A DNA stretch of 64,000 nucleotides from RGIG995 sp045542115 (GTDB lineage: Bacteria > Bacillota > Clostridia > Oscillospirales > UBA644): positions 186,001 to 250,000 of the forward strand of contig JAZQKK010000014.1 of the NCBI GenBank assembly GCA_045542115.1, given 5' to 3'. A program made the translations under genes and the position numbers. Below the pieces are notes generated by a model. The model saw only the letters and a list, made by a program, of their open reading frames with translations. It did not search any database and was not told the origin of the DNA. This document shows positions 44,699-53,149 of this stretch, piece by piece. Position 1 is the first letter of the stretch, and each line of letters begins with the position of its first letter.

Positions 44699-45718
44699 TT
44701 ATGCGAAATAGGAAAAGACCCAAATCATTACCAGAGCACAGGCCAAAAGAGAACATCCGCCGAACATCAGACAAATCTGCCGTTCCGAATATCCGCTCAA
44801 TTCAAAACTGTGGTGAATGGGAGTCATTTTAAAGAGGCGTTTGCCGTGAGTCAATTTAAAATAGCAGACCTGAATCATTACCGACAACGCTTCGCAGAAG
44901 TAGACGATTCCCACCAAAAGAATGACCAGAGGCATATCTAAGGCAAAGGAAAGTCCTACCACCATAGATCCCAGGAAAAACGACCCGGTATCCCCCATCA
45001 TAATCTTGGAAGGGTACCAGTTATAGACCAAATATGCAATGCAGGAGCCTAAAAGACAGGCGGACAGGACCGAAACGTCGGTGAGTTTGACCAAGGCCGC
45101 GGTGACGCAGAAAAATGCGGCCACAGGCAAGGTAACGGTGGTACAAAGTCCGTCCACTCCGTCGGTCAGGTTTACGGCATTGACAAATCCTACGATTAAA
45201 AGAATGGCAATTACGTAGTATACGAAAGAAAAATTCCAAACCACGCCAAAGACGGGAATAAGAAGGGAGGTGGAAAATCCGTTGCGGGCACCGACGTAAA
45301 GCAAGAATGCGATACAAAGAATCCCCTGGAAAATAATCTTCTGCATCGCAGTAAGCCCGTCGTTGTGCTTCCGGCGAATCTTGGTCATATCGTCGGCAAA
45401 GCCAATCATCGAAAACAACACGGAGAAAATCAACACCGTCATCGCCACGGAAGGCCCCTGGTAGGAGACGAGAGTCTCCCCTTCTTTGTAGAATTTAAAG
45501 CCGAAAAACAGGAACGAAATCACGGTAGAGACAATAAAGGCAAGACCGCCCATCGTGGGAGTTCCCTGCTTTTTCTTATGCCAGGAAGGACCGTCCTGTA
45601 TCAAAATCTGCTGACCGAATTTCAGACGGCGCAACACCGGAATCAGCAACGGAATGGAAATCAGACCAAGAATGAGAGCACAAAGAAAACCGAGAATCAC
45701 ATATCCGTAATCGGGCAT
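44699..45718 (-). CDS. mraY: Phospho-MurNAc-pentapeptide transferase
   Basis: 339 residues with about ten membrane helices. Motifs: KKKQGTPTMGGLAF near 47-60, NAVNLTDGVDGL near 178, MMGDTGSFFLG near 230 and the HHSFE loop near 300 that binds nucleotide. It joins UDP-MurNAc-pentapeptide to undecaprenyl phosphate, giving lipid I. It begins one base after the murF stop. Confidence 0.96.
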   Translation of the reverse strand: MPDYGYVILGFLCALILGLISIPLLIPVLRRLKFGQQILIQDGPSWHKKKQGTPTMGGLAFIVSTVISFLFFGFKFYKEGETLVSYQGPSVAMTVLIFSVLFSMIGFADDMTKIRRKHNDGLTAMQKIIFQGILCIAFLLYVGARNGFSTSLLIPVFGVVWNFSFVYYVIAILLIVGFVNAVNLTDGVDGLCTTVTLPVAAFFCVTAALVKLTDVSVLSACLLGSCIAYLVYNWYPSKIMMGDTGSFFLGSMVVGLSFALDMPLVILLVGIVYFCEALSVMIQVCYFKLTHGKRLFKMTPIHHSFELSGYSERQICLMFGGCSLLACALVMIWVFSYFA

Positions 45719-45719
45719 T

Positions 45720-47078
45720 TTATAATTCCTCCTGTTCTTTTTTGTCGTTCAGGAAATATTCAATCACCTGTTCCGCGTGCATCCCCCGGCTGGCTTTGAA
45801 GAGAATCACGTCGTCTTTGCGAGCCACAAGTTTCAGATTGACGGCGGCTTCTTCGGGGGTATTGCAGGGAATCCGTTGCAGCACACCGGCTTCGGATGCT
45901 CCCTCCACATAGGCGTGAGCGAAGGTTCCGTAAGCGATAAGCACGGAAATTCCTTCCAGAGATCGTCCCACCTGTCGGTGGTATTCTTCGGATCGTTCTC
46001 CCAATTCCAGCATATCGCCCAAAACGGCAACTTTCCGACCGGGTTTGCTTCTCAAAACCTCAATGGATGCTTTCATCGAAGTGGGAGAGGCGTTGTAACA
46101 GTCTTCAATCAGGGTTAATCCCTTTTCTCTGCGGATGTTTTGCCGCATCGGGGCTTTTTCCATCCGGGAAAGACCTTTTTCAATGGAAGCAAGGTCCATT
46201 CCGGAAAGGACTCCCACCGCAATGGCGGCAAGGGCATTGTAAACGTTATGGATCCCGTCGATGGACAGACATACGTCCAATTCACCCAAAGGAGTTTTCG
46301 CCGTAAAACGAACGCCTTCGCTCAGAACGGCAACGTTGTAGGCATAATAATCGTATTCCGGGTCATTCAAGCCGTACCAGACCCGTTTTTGCTTGGTGTC
46401 GGAAACCGTAGAAAGATAGGGGTCGTCACCGTTGATAACCAAAACGCCGTCGTCCTTCATTCCGTCCACGATTTCCATTTTGGCCTTCAAGATTCCCTCC
46501 TGGGAACCCAGGTATTCGATATGGCACAGTCCGATGTTGGTCAGAACACCGACGTCGGGGCGGGCAATATGGGACAGTTCGGAAATTTCCCCGAAATTGC
46601 ACATTCCCATCTCGGTAACCGCCATCGTATCCGAGGGAGATACGTGAAGAAGGGTAAGAGGAAGCCCCGTCTCGCTATTCATATTTCCTTGCGTTTTGTA
46701 AGTAGAAAAGGACTGAGAGAGAACGGAAGCAATAAATTCTTTCGTCGTAGTCTTCCCCACACTTCCGGTGACGGCAACCACCGTAAGGTCGGGGCGGGTA
46801 CGGTACCAAGATGCAAAATCCTGCAAGGCTTTCAAAGTGTCTTTTACCAAGACCCGGGGAAGGTCACTGGCCACTTCCCGGTCGATCAGCAGGGCGGAAA
46901 CGCCGTTTTCGGCGGCCTTTTCGATAAAATCGTGGCCGTCCACCCGGGCACCTTTGAGACAAACGAACAAGTCCCCGGTCTTTCCTTTCCGGGAGTCAAT
47001 ACAAAAATCCGAAAATTCGCCGTCGCGAAGGCAGGTTCCGCCTACGATTTTTGCGAATTCAGACAAACGAAAGGTCAT
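45720..47078 (-). CDS. murF: UDP-MurNAc-tripeptide--D-Ala-D-Ala ligase
   Basis: 452 residues of the Mur ligase family: an N-terminal substrate domain with CIDSRK, the central ATPase with VTGSVGKTTTKEF near 104 and NMNSETG, and a C-terminal domain with DCYNASPTSM and LGDMLELG. It adds D-Ala-D-Ala to the stem peptide. It starts one base after murE and is read into mraY in the same way, so translation is coupled. Confidence 0.96.
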   Translation of the reverse strand: MTFRLSEFAKIVGGTCLRDGEFSDFCIDSRKGKTGDLFVCLKGARVDGHDFIEKAAENGVSALLIDREVASDLPRVLVKDTLKALQDFASWYRTRPDLTVVAVTGSVGKTTTKEFIASVLSQSFSTYKTQGNMNSETGLPLTLLHVSPSDTMAVTEMGMCNFGEISELSHIARPDVGVLTNIGLCHIEYLGSQEGILKAKMEIVDGMKDDGVLVINGDDPYLSTVSDTKQKRVWYGLNDPEYDYYAYNVAVLSEGVRFTAKTPLGELDVCLSIDGIHNVYNALAAIAVGVLSGMDLASIEKGLSRMEKAPMRQNIRREKGLTLIEDCYNASPTSMKASIEVLRSKPGRKVAVLGDMLELGERSEEYHRQVGRSLEGISVLIAYGTFAHAYVEGASEAGVLQRIPCNTPEEAAVNLKLVARKDDVILFKASRGMHAEQVIEYFLNDKKEQEEL

Positions 47079-47079
47079 T

Positions 47080-48510
47080 TTAGTATCCTTCTTCCATAAG
47101 AATTTCCCGTGCTATTTCCCGTTCATCGTACGAAACGACCTCGTCGGAGAAGATCTGCCAAGTCTCGTGTCCTTTGCCTGCCAGCAATACCGTATCGCCG
47201 GGGCGAGCCATACGAACCGCAGTGCGGATGGCTTGGGTTCGGTCGGGAATTACGGTGTATTCCGGACCTTGAACCCCACGGAGAATCTGACGAATGATTT
47301 CTTCCGGGTCTTCGGAACGGGGGTTGTCGGAGGTGATGATGGTGTGGTGGGCAAGTCGGGTGGCGATCCGCCCCATTTCTGGGCGTTTTGACGAATCCCG
47401 GTCTCCTCCGCAACCGAACAGGACAATCACCCGGCCAACGGTGGTTTCCCGAAGGGATTGCAGCACGTTTTCCAATCCGTCGGGAGTATGAGCATAATCA
47501 ATCAGCAAGCGGAAAGGCAAATCGGTGCGGACCGGCTCCAACCGTCCCGGAACACCGGGGAAGGAAGCAAGGGCACGAGTACACAGGTCGGGGTCCAACC
47601 CCAGACTTTCCGCAGCCGCCAAAGCGGCAAGAGAATTATAAATACTGAACCGCCCCCAGACCGGGAGAAAGACGTCCCGTCGTCCGAGGGGGGAACATTC
47701 TAAGTAAGAAACGCCGTCGCCGGTCATATAGACCCGGCTTGCCCGAAAATCTGCCGAATGGGATGCGGAGTAAGACTGCACGCCGGGACAGGCAAGAAAC
47801 GGGGCGGCGTAGTCGCTGTCGGAGTTGACTAACCCCTTGCGACATTGGGAAAACAACTTTAATTTAGCATCCCGATAAGATTGCATCGAACCGTGGTAAT
47901 CCAGATGGTCCACCGATAGGTTGGTGAAAATTCCCAATTCAAACTCGATTCCCGCCGTTCGGGATTGGTCGAGAGATTGGGAGGAGACTTCCATCACGGT
48001 GTGGGTGCAACCGTTTTTGAATGCCTGAGCAAAGATGCGGTGAAGAACCGTAGGGTCGGGGGTGGTGAGGGAAGCGTTACAAGTGCCGCTCCCATCATCG
48101 GAACAAACCGTTCCGATCAGTCCCGTCTTGATACCGCAAGCCCGAAGGCAATGGTCCAACATATAGGCTGTGGAAGTTTTTCCGTTGGTTCCGGTAATTC
48201 CGATCAAGGTAAGATTGCGGGCCGGATTTCCGTAGAAATTCCCACAGAGAAGAGCAAAAGCTCGCCGGGAATCGGAAACACGGAACACCGGGATTGGCTG
48301 CGGGGGAACGGGAGCAGAGACGACCAAAGCCGACGCACCCTTTGCTACGGCGTCGCCTACAAACCGATGTCCGTCACTGCGACGGCCGGGGATGGCAACA
48401 AAGAGACTGCCGGGGCCAACACGGTCGCTCCGGTCGGTAACCTGAGAAATTTCCAGCGTTCCAAACTCTTCGCAAGGAAAAACTGAGGCGGCAAGACAAG
48501 ATAACTGCAA
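47080..48510 (-). CDS. murE: UDP-MurNAc-tripeptide synthetase MurE (meso-DAP type)
   Basis: 476 residues. The ATPase loop is TGTNGKTSTAYM near 109, and the amino acid-selecting motif reads DNPRSEDP near 398, which by known rules marks meso-diaminopimelate rather than lysine addition. The start appears to be TTG at 48510, preceded by AAAGG; no in-frame ATG with a ribosome site is nearby. It is 52 nt after the PBP gene and one base before murF. Confidence 0.94.
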   Translation of the reverse strand: MQLSCLAASVFPCEEFGTLEISQVTDRSDRVGPGSLFVAIPGRRSDGHRFVGDAVAKGASALVVSAPVPPQPIPVFRVSDSRRAFALLCGNFYGNPARNLTLIGITGTNGKTSTAYMLDHCLRACGIKTGLIGTVCSDDGSGTCNASLTTPDPTVLHRIFAQAFKNGCTHTVMEVSSQSLDQSRTAGIEFELGIFTNLSVDHLDYHGSMQSYRDAKLKLFSQCRKGLVNSDSDYAAPFLACPGVQSYSASHSADFRASRVYMTGDGVSYLECSPLGRRDVFLPVWGRFSIYNSLAALAAAESLGLDPDLCTRALASFPGVPGRLEPVRTDLPFRLLIDYAHTPDGLENVLQSLRETTVGRVIVLFGCGGDRDSSKRPEMGRIATRLAHHTIITSDNPRSEDPEEIIRQILRGVQGPEYTVIPDRTQAIRTAVRMARPGDTVLLAGKGHETWQIFSDEVVSYDEREIAREILMEEGY

Positions 48511-48562
48511 AGAACATCAACCTTTCCGAATGTGATTTTCTTCAACATCCGGCGGCTTTTTC

Positions 48563-50773
48563 TTAACCTTGGTTTTCTCCTTGGAATTTTACAGTGACAA
48601 GCGTTCCTTTGGCAACCACCGTATCCGGTGCAATGCTTTGGCTGACGGCAAGGGTGGTAGCGTAATTCAAATTATCCCCGATGACTCGGATATTCAGACC
48701 GGCTTGCTGCAACAGAGAGTTACATTCTGCGGCGGTCTTTCCTTTCAGATTGGGGACGGTAGTATTTTTCGTAACGTCGGAATTGGAATCGGTATAGACC
48801 AAAACCGTATTTCCGCTGTAAAGAATGGTGCTTGCGGCGGGAAGCTGAGAAGCAACGTTCTGTCCGTCGCCGACGATCTTGGCAATCAGTCCGGCTTCTT
48901 CCAGTGCGGCGGCAGCATCGGCGACGTTTTTTCCGGTAATATCGGGAACCGAAACGGCCGTAACGGCACCGCCGTCTTCGTAATCCGGTTCAATATTCAA
49001 ATACGAGAGACATTCGCCCATAATATCGCGGCCCAAAGGTGCGGCAATATAAGAACCGAAGTTGATGTTGGCGTTGGGTTCATCCACCAAGACCAAAACG
49101 GCGATTTCGGGGTCATCTACGGGAGCAAAGCAGACGTAAGAAGCAATAACTTTATCTTCTCCGTATTCTCCACCGCCCAATTTCTGAGACGTACCGGTCT
49201 TTCCACCGATGCGGTATCCCTTCAAATAACCGGATTTTCCGTGAACTACGGTGTATTCCAGGAAATCCCGCAGGGTCTGACAGGTGGATTCGGAGACGAT
49301 CTTCCCCACCGCTTCCGGTTCGTTGCGGAGAATGACGTTCCCGTCCTGGTCCACGATGCGATCCAGAATGTAGGGTTTCATATACGTACCGCCGTTGGCA
49401 ATGGCGCTGACGGCTGTAATCAACTGCATCGGAGTAATCTGGAAGGTCTGACCGAAGGAAGAAGAATACAAATTCCAACGGGTCATTTCCTCCCGGGGGA
49501 AGAAAATACCGGAAAGTTCACCGGGAAGACCCACGCCGGTCTTCTGACGGAAACCAAACAAGGTAAAATACTTGTAGAACCGCTCGACACCGATACGGTC
49601 CCCCACCTGAACGAAGACGACGTTGCAGGAATTGGCCATCGCGTCTTTGAAGGTTTCTTTTCCGTGGGCTTTGTGATTGGCGCAGTGATAGGTGATGGCA
49701 CCCATATCAATCAGACTGCTGCAATGGAAGGTCTCGGAAAGGGAGACTAAATTTTCTTCCAACGCCATTGCGGCGGTAAAAATCTTAAAGGTGGAACCGG
49801 GGTCGTACAGTTCGGTGATGATTTTGTTTTTCCGGTATTCCATCTGTTTTGCCGTATAGGCCGCCTTGTATTCCTCGCTGTTTTCGGTGTATTCCGCGAG
49901 CAATTTTTCCAAGGTCATTTCATCGTTGATGACGAAGGGGTCATTGGGGTCAAAATCCGGCTTGGAAGACATTGCCAGGATCGCACTGGTCTTGACGTTC
50001 ATAATTACCCCGGCGATACGGGACTGTACGTTGTGCTCTACCCGGGCGTTGGAGATGTATTTTTCCAAAATGTACTGCAATTGAACGTCGGTGGTCAGAT
50101 AAACGTCGTAACCGTCCACCGCTTCCTGGTACGATTCGTACTCGTAAGGCATTGCGGAGCCTTTTGCGGTACGCACCGCGGTAATTTTTCCCGGCTGACC
50201 GGAAAGATAGGAATCGTAATAATATTCCAGCCCTTCCAGGCCCTGATTGTCCGAGCCGACAAAGCCTACTACGGTGGAGAGAAGATTTTTATAAGGGTAA
50301 TACCGCTTGGTGTCTTCGCTGACCCACAGAGCGGTCTTGTATTCTTTGTGTTCGGTCAGCCATTGTGTCACCAAATCCGCTTCCGCTTTTTCAATCCGGC
50401 GCTTTACCGCCAAATACTGACTGTTTTTCTGGGTATGGCCGTAGACGGTATCGTAGTCCAATTCCAACGTTTCCGACAGAAACTGAGCAACTTCTTTGCA
50501 GTCATCTTCCTCATTCAACTGAGAAGGAGCCATCAAAACCTGGTATGCAGTGGCACTGACGGCCAAGTCTACCCCGTTTACGTCTTTGACCGAGCCACGG
50601 TCGGGGTCCACGGTGATTTCCCAGGTCTGTTGGTCCAAGGCAAGACTTTCATACTTTCCGTGCTGAATGACCTGTAAATAAAAAAGCCTTCCGCACAGAC
50701 CGAGAAACACTACCCCGAAGAAGATCGGGAAAAACAGACGTATGACTCGGTTATTTTTGGAAGGCATATTCAT
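48563..50773 (-). CDS. Class B penicillin-binding protein with two PASTA domains (FtsI/PBP2x/SpoVD type)
   Basis: 736 residues. A basic N-terminus and one membrane helix (about 12-32) precede a dimerisation domain (about 45-230) and the transpeptidase with DPGSTFKIF (SxxK near 330), SCN near 391 and KTGTSQ near 525. Two PASTA repeats follow (about 600-665 and 668-733). It crosslinks septal peptidoglycan as partner of FtsW. ATG at 50773 is chosen because AAAGGA lies 6-7 nt upstream. Only one such gene is present, where Bacillus has two (pbpB and spoVD), so it may serve both division and any sporulation role. Confidence 0.93.
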   Translation of the reverse strand: MNMPSKNNRVIRLFFPIFFGVVFLGLCGRLFYLQVIQHGKYESLALDQQTWEITVDPDRGSVKDVNGVDLAVSATAYQVLMAPSQLNEEDDCKEVAQFLSETLELDYDTVYGHTQKNSQYLAVKRRIEKAEADLVTQWLTEHKEYKTALWVSEDTKRYYPYKNLLSTVVGFVGSDNQGLEGLEYYYDSYLSGQPGKITAVRTAKGSAMPYEYESYQEAVDGYDVYLTTDVQLQYILEKYISNARVEHNVQSRIAGVIMNVKTSAILAMSSKPDFDPNDPFVINDEMTLEKLLAEYTENSEEYKAAYTAKQMEYRKNKIITELYDPGSTFKIFTAAMALEENLVSLSETFHCSSLIDMGAITYHCANHKAHGKETFKDAMANSCNVVFVQVGDRIGVERFYKYFTLFGFRQKTGVGLPGELSGIFFPREEMTRWNLYSSSFGQTFQITPMQLITAVSAIANGGTYMKPYILDRIVDQDGNVILRNEPEAVGKIVSESTCQTLRDFLEYTVVHGKSGYLKGYRIGGKTGTSQKLGGGEYGEDKVIASYVCFAPVDDPEIAVLVLVDEPNANINFGSYIAAPLGRDIMGECLSYLNIEPDYEDGGAVTAVSVPDITGKNVADAAAALEEAGLIAKIVGDGQNVASQLPAASTILYSGNTVLVYTDSNSDVTKNTTVPNLKGKTAAECNSLLQQAGLNIRVIGDNLNYATTLAVSQSIAPDTVVAKGTLVTVKFQGENQG

Positions 50774-50857
50774 AACGGTTCCTTTCTCTTCCGCAGGAAT
50801 CAAGCGAAAACTGAGACGGCACAGAATAATATATTCCCGCAAGGAGAAGGACAGAAC

Positions 50858-51241
50858 TCAATTTCCGAAGAAGTCTCCGATTGCGGAGAATGCTTTTGCG
50901 ATTTGTCCGAAGAAATCCTCGGTTTCTTCGCTGTTGAGAAGTTCGGCAGTACCGGAAACGTCGTATTTAATATACTGCACCTGGTACTTTTCCAACTTGT
51001 GCATCCCCAGCTCCTCGGATGCGTATTGCTCCACCGAGAAGAAATCCGACCGACGGTCGATTTCTATCTGCAACTTGGTTCCCTCGTTGGCGGCGGCGGC
51101 AAGTTCGCTGTTCAAAGCTCGCAGCTCAGCGTTTTTCTCATTCTGAGAAATGCTGCAACTGACCGTCAGAAGGAGGAGAACAATGATGCCGACAACGAGA
51201 AAAATGGTGAGAAAGTTAAATTTGATGGAAAGCTTTTTCAA
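50858..51241 (-). CDS. ftsL: FtsL-like division protein
   Basis: 127 residues. A short basic N-terminus, one membrane helix (about 10-30) and a coiled coil (about 35-75, SQNEKNAELRALNSELAAAA) form the FtsL/DivIC plan; an acidic tail follows. Identity rests on architecture and on its place between rsmH and the PBP gene. The start is TTG at 51241, with AAAGGAGG 9 nt upstream. Directly upstream lies an unusual 74-nt G-free leader. Confidence 0.82.
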   Translation of the reverse strand: MKKLSIKFNFLTIFLVVGIIVLLLLTVSCSISQNEKNAELRALNSELAAAANEGTKLQIEIDRRSDFFSVEQYASEELGMHKLEKYQVQYIKYDVSGTAELLNSEETEDFFGQIAKAFSAIGDFFGN

Positions 51242-51259
51242 TGGTGTTTTCCTCCTTTC

Positions 51260-51333
51260 TGGGATTGGGGGTTGTTGATGTGTTTGGGTGATTGGTTGGA
51301 TGTTTGTGTTTTGTTTGGTGTTTATGTTAAATT
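51260..51333 (-). other. 74-nt G-free, C/A-rich mRNA spacer before ftsL
   Basis: On the plus strand there is no C at all from 51260 to 51333, so the dcw transcript has no G over 74 nt between rsmH and the ftsL ribosome site. C-rich, G-poor, unpaired RNA of this length is the classic makeup of a Rho loading site, or could be a ribosome standby region. Confidence 0.6.
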
Positions 51334-51337
51334 CGGC

Positions 51338-52267
51338 TTATTCTTCTTTCCGCCGTTCAAACACTCTCAGGCGAGTGCTTCGGGAACGGGGGTTTTGCGC
51401 GATCTCTTCCGCCGAAGGGGAAATCCCCTTGACGATGACCTTTCCCAGGGACTTCTTTCCGCAAACGCAGACCGGAAATTCGGGAGGACAGGTGCAGGGC
51501 CGTTCGTAGCGCGCAAATGCAGTTTTTACGATGCGGTCTTCCAAACTGTGGAAGGTAAGCACTGCGATGCGTCCGCCGTCGTTCAAGTTTTCCACCAAGG
51601 AATCCAGCGCCAGACGGACCTGTTCCAATTCGTCGTTGACCGCAATGCGGATGGCCTGGAAGACCCGTTTTGCCGGATGTTGCTTTTCTTTCAATGCGGC
51701 TTTGGGAAGGGCCTGTTTGATAATATCCACCAATTCAAAGGTGGTTTCGATGGGCTTGACTGCCCGGCATTTTACAATTTCGGCGGCGATGCGGCGGGAG
51801 TACCGTTCTTCGCCGTATTCAAAAAAGATGCGGGTCAATTCCGATTCGGACCATTCGTTGACCACGTCTCTTGCGGTCAAGGAATCTTCCCGATTCATCC
51901 GCATATCCAAGAGAGCGTCCTGCATATAGGAGAAGCCCCGTTCGGCACAGTCTAACTGATAGGAAGAGACGCCCAGGTCAAGAAGCACACCGTCGAAGGT
52001 GGTTCCGGCTTGCTGAGCAAGATTGGAAAAGGTTCCGCGAATCAGCCGCAGATTGCAATTCAGATCCTTCAACCGTTCCCGACAGGCCTTTAAAGCGTCT
52101 TCATCCCGGTCGTTACAAATCATCGTTCCTTCGGGAGAAAGAAGCTGGCCAATGGCCAGAGAGTGGCCTCCCCCGCCGGCGGTCCCATCGGCATAGGTGC
52201 CGTTGGGTTTAACGTTCAACGCTTCGATAATTTCCGGGACCATAATGGAAATATGTTTAAATTCCAT
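51338..52267 (-). CDS. rsmH: 16S rRNA (cytosine(1402)-N4)-methyltransferase
   Basis: 309 residues. The SAM site ADGTAGGGGHS is near 26-36, DLGVSSYQLD near 97 and the C-terminal LTFHSLEDRIVK and RSRSTRLRV near 300 are diagnostic. It methylates C1402 in the ribosomal P site. As in most bacteria it follows mraZ directly, one base after its stop. The cysteines in PCTCPPEFPVCVCG are typical of Gram-positive members. Confidence 0.96.
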   Translation of the reverse strand: MEFKHISIMVPEIIEALNVKPNGTYADGTAGGGGHSLAIGQLLSPEGTMICNDRDEDALKACRERLKDLNCNLRLIRGTFSNLAQQAGTTFDGVLLDLGVSSYQLDCAERGFSYMQDALLDMRMNREDSLTARDVVNEWSESELTRIFFEYGEERYSRRIAAEIVKCRAVKPIETTFELVDIIKQALPKAALKEKQHPAKRVFQAIRIAVNDELEQVRLALDSLVENLNDGGRIAVLTFHSLEDRIVKTAFARYERPCTCPPEFPVCVCGKKSLGKVIVKGISPSAEEIAQNPRSRSTRLRVFERRKEE

Positions 52268-52268
52268 A

Positions 52269-52706
52269 TCAGAAGTTCATATCCTCCAACATCGCCGCAA
52301 TTTCCGCACCGGACAAATCGTCGTTCATCGCGTTCCAGCGGGCGGTGTCCCAGATTTCCAGACGTTCCCGGAGTCCCACGATGGTAACTTCTTTTTCCAG
52401 ACCGGCAATCTCACGAAGTTTGGCGGGGATTTTAATTCTCCCCTGCTCGTCCATTTCCGCATCGTTGGAATTCCCTACGAAGTAACGTTCCATACTGCGG
52501 GCCTTGGCGATGGGGAGCGTTCCAATCTTTTCCAGAAATGCGTCCCATTGGGAATCGGTAAAAGCGAACAAGCAATCATCCAGCCCCCGGGTGACGTGAA
52601 GGAGATTTCCTTCAAGCTTTTCCCGTTGTTTTGCGGGAAAGAACAAACGTCCTTTGGCGTCGATATTCATTTCATAGCGTCCGAACAGTCGGGTTTGCGA
52701 TGCCAT
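52269..52706 (-). CDS. mraZ: Transcriptional regulator MraZ
   Basis: 145 residues with two SpoVT-AbrB-like halves: RYEMNIDAKGRLFFPAKQRE near 10-29 and DAEMDEQGRIKIPAKLRE near 82-99, each holding the DxxGR motif. MraZ forms ring-shaped oligomers and represses the dcw operon by binding short direct repeats. Such repeats are present just upstream (52769-52798). It is the first gene of the cluster, with AAAGGAGG before its ATG. Confidence 0.96.
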   Translation of the reverse strand: MASQTRLFGRYEMNIDAKGRLFFPAKQREKLEGNLLHVTRGLDDCLFAFTDSQWDAFLEKIGTLPIAKARSMERYFVGNSNDAEMDEQGRIKIPAKLREIAGLEKEVTIVGLRERLEIWDTARWNAMNDDLSGAEIAAMLEDMNF

Positions 52707-52768
52707 CGGGGTTGTCCTCCTTTCCCTTGGGGTGATTTTGTATGCTTTTGGGGGTCAATTTTTGGGAT

Positions 52769-52798
52769 TTTCATCCCGTTTGCTCCCTTTTCATCCAC
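52769..52798 (-). promoter_or_regulatory. MraZ operator: three 10-bp direct repeats
   Basis: Minus strand GTGGATGAAA, AGGGAGCAAA and CGGGATGAAA follow each other without gaps. The GGG-centred 5-base boxes separated by 5 bases match the known MraZ box layout (TGGGN-N5 repeats). They lie about 10-40 bp downstream of the -10 element, where binding would block transcription. Confidence 0.78.
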
Positions 52799-52807
52799 TG
52801 TACTACT

Positions 52808-52836
52808 ATTATAGCCTATTTTCCGGGAAAAGTCAA
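52808..52836 (-). promoter_or_regulatory. Promoter of the dcw cluster (Pmra)
   Basis: Minus strand TTGACT (52831-52836), 17 bp, TATAAT (52808-52813), about 100 nt before mraZ. Confidence 0.88.
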
Positions 52837-52839
52837 GGG

Positions 52840-53088
52840 CTATCATAAAAAATGCTTTGAATGAGATAGTAGAAATTTATCAATTAATTTTTTATTTTTT
52901 TCGTCACCATAAACAAAATAAATGTTCGAAAAACAAACAAAACCGTTATTTTTACGGATAAATGTTTGATTTTTTGCCTGTGCGACGGAACTTGGTGGGG
53001 AATTTTCCCATTGCATTAAAAAAATGACACGTTTTCCGTTGTAACATTACACAAATACGGTCGATTTTTTGAACGATATCCGGAAGGT
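52840..53088. other. AT-rich gap between divergent dcw and polA promoters
   Basis: About 250 bp with no credible open reading frame. It holds long A/T runs and two single half sites (ATGTTCG near 52922, ATGTTTG near 52962) that only partly resemble LexA boxes. I see nothing further. Confidence 0.6.
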
Positions 53089-53089
53089 C

Positions 53090-53118
53090 TTGCTTTTTTC
53101 TATAAAATAGAGTATAAT
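53090..53118 (+). promoter_or_regulatory. Sigma-A promoter of polA
   Basis: TTGCTT (53090-53095), 17 bp, TATAAT (53113-53118). Confidence 0.75.
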
Positions 53119-53149
53119 AGAAATATTAAGATACAAGGATGGTCTTGGA

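Noticed and set aside
52915..52975. Possible LexA boxes near polA (ATGTTCG and ATGTTTG)
   Set aside because: Only half sites; no CGAAC-N4-GTTCG type palindrome could be completed.
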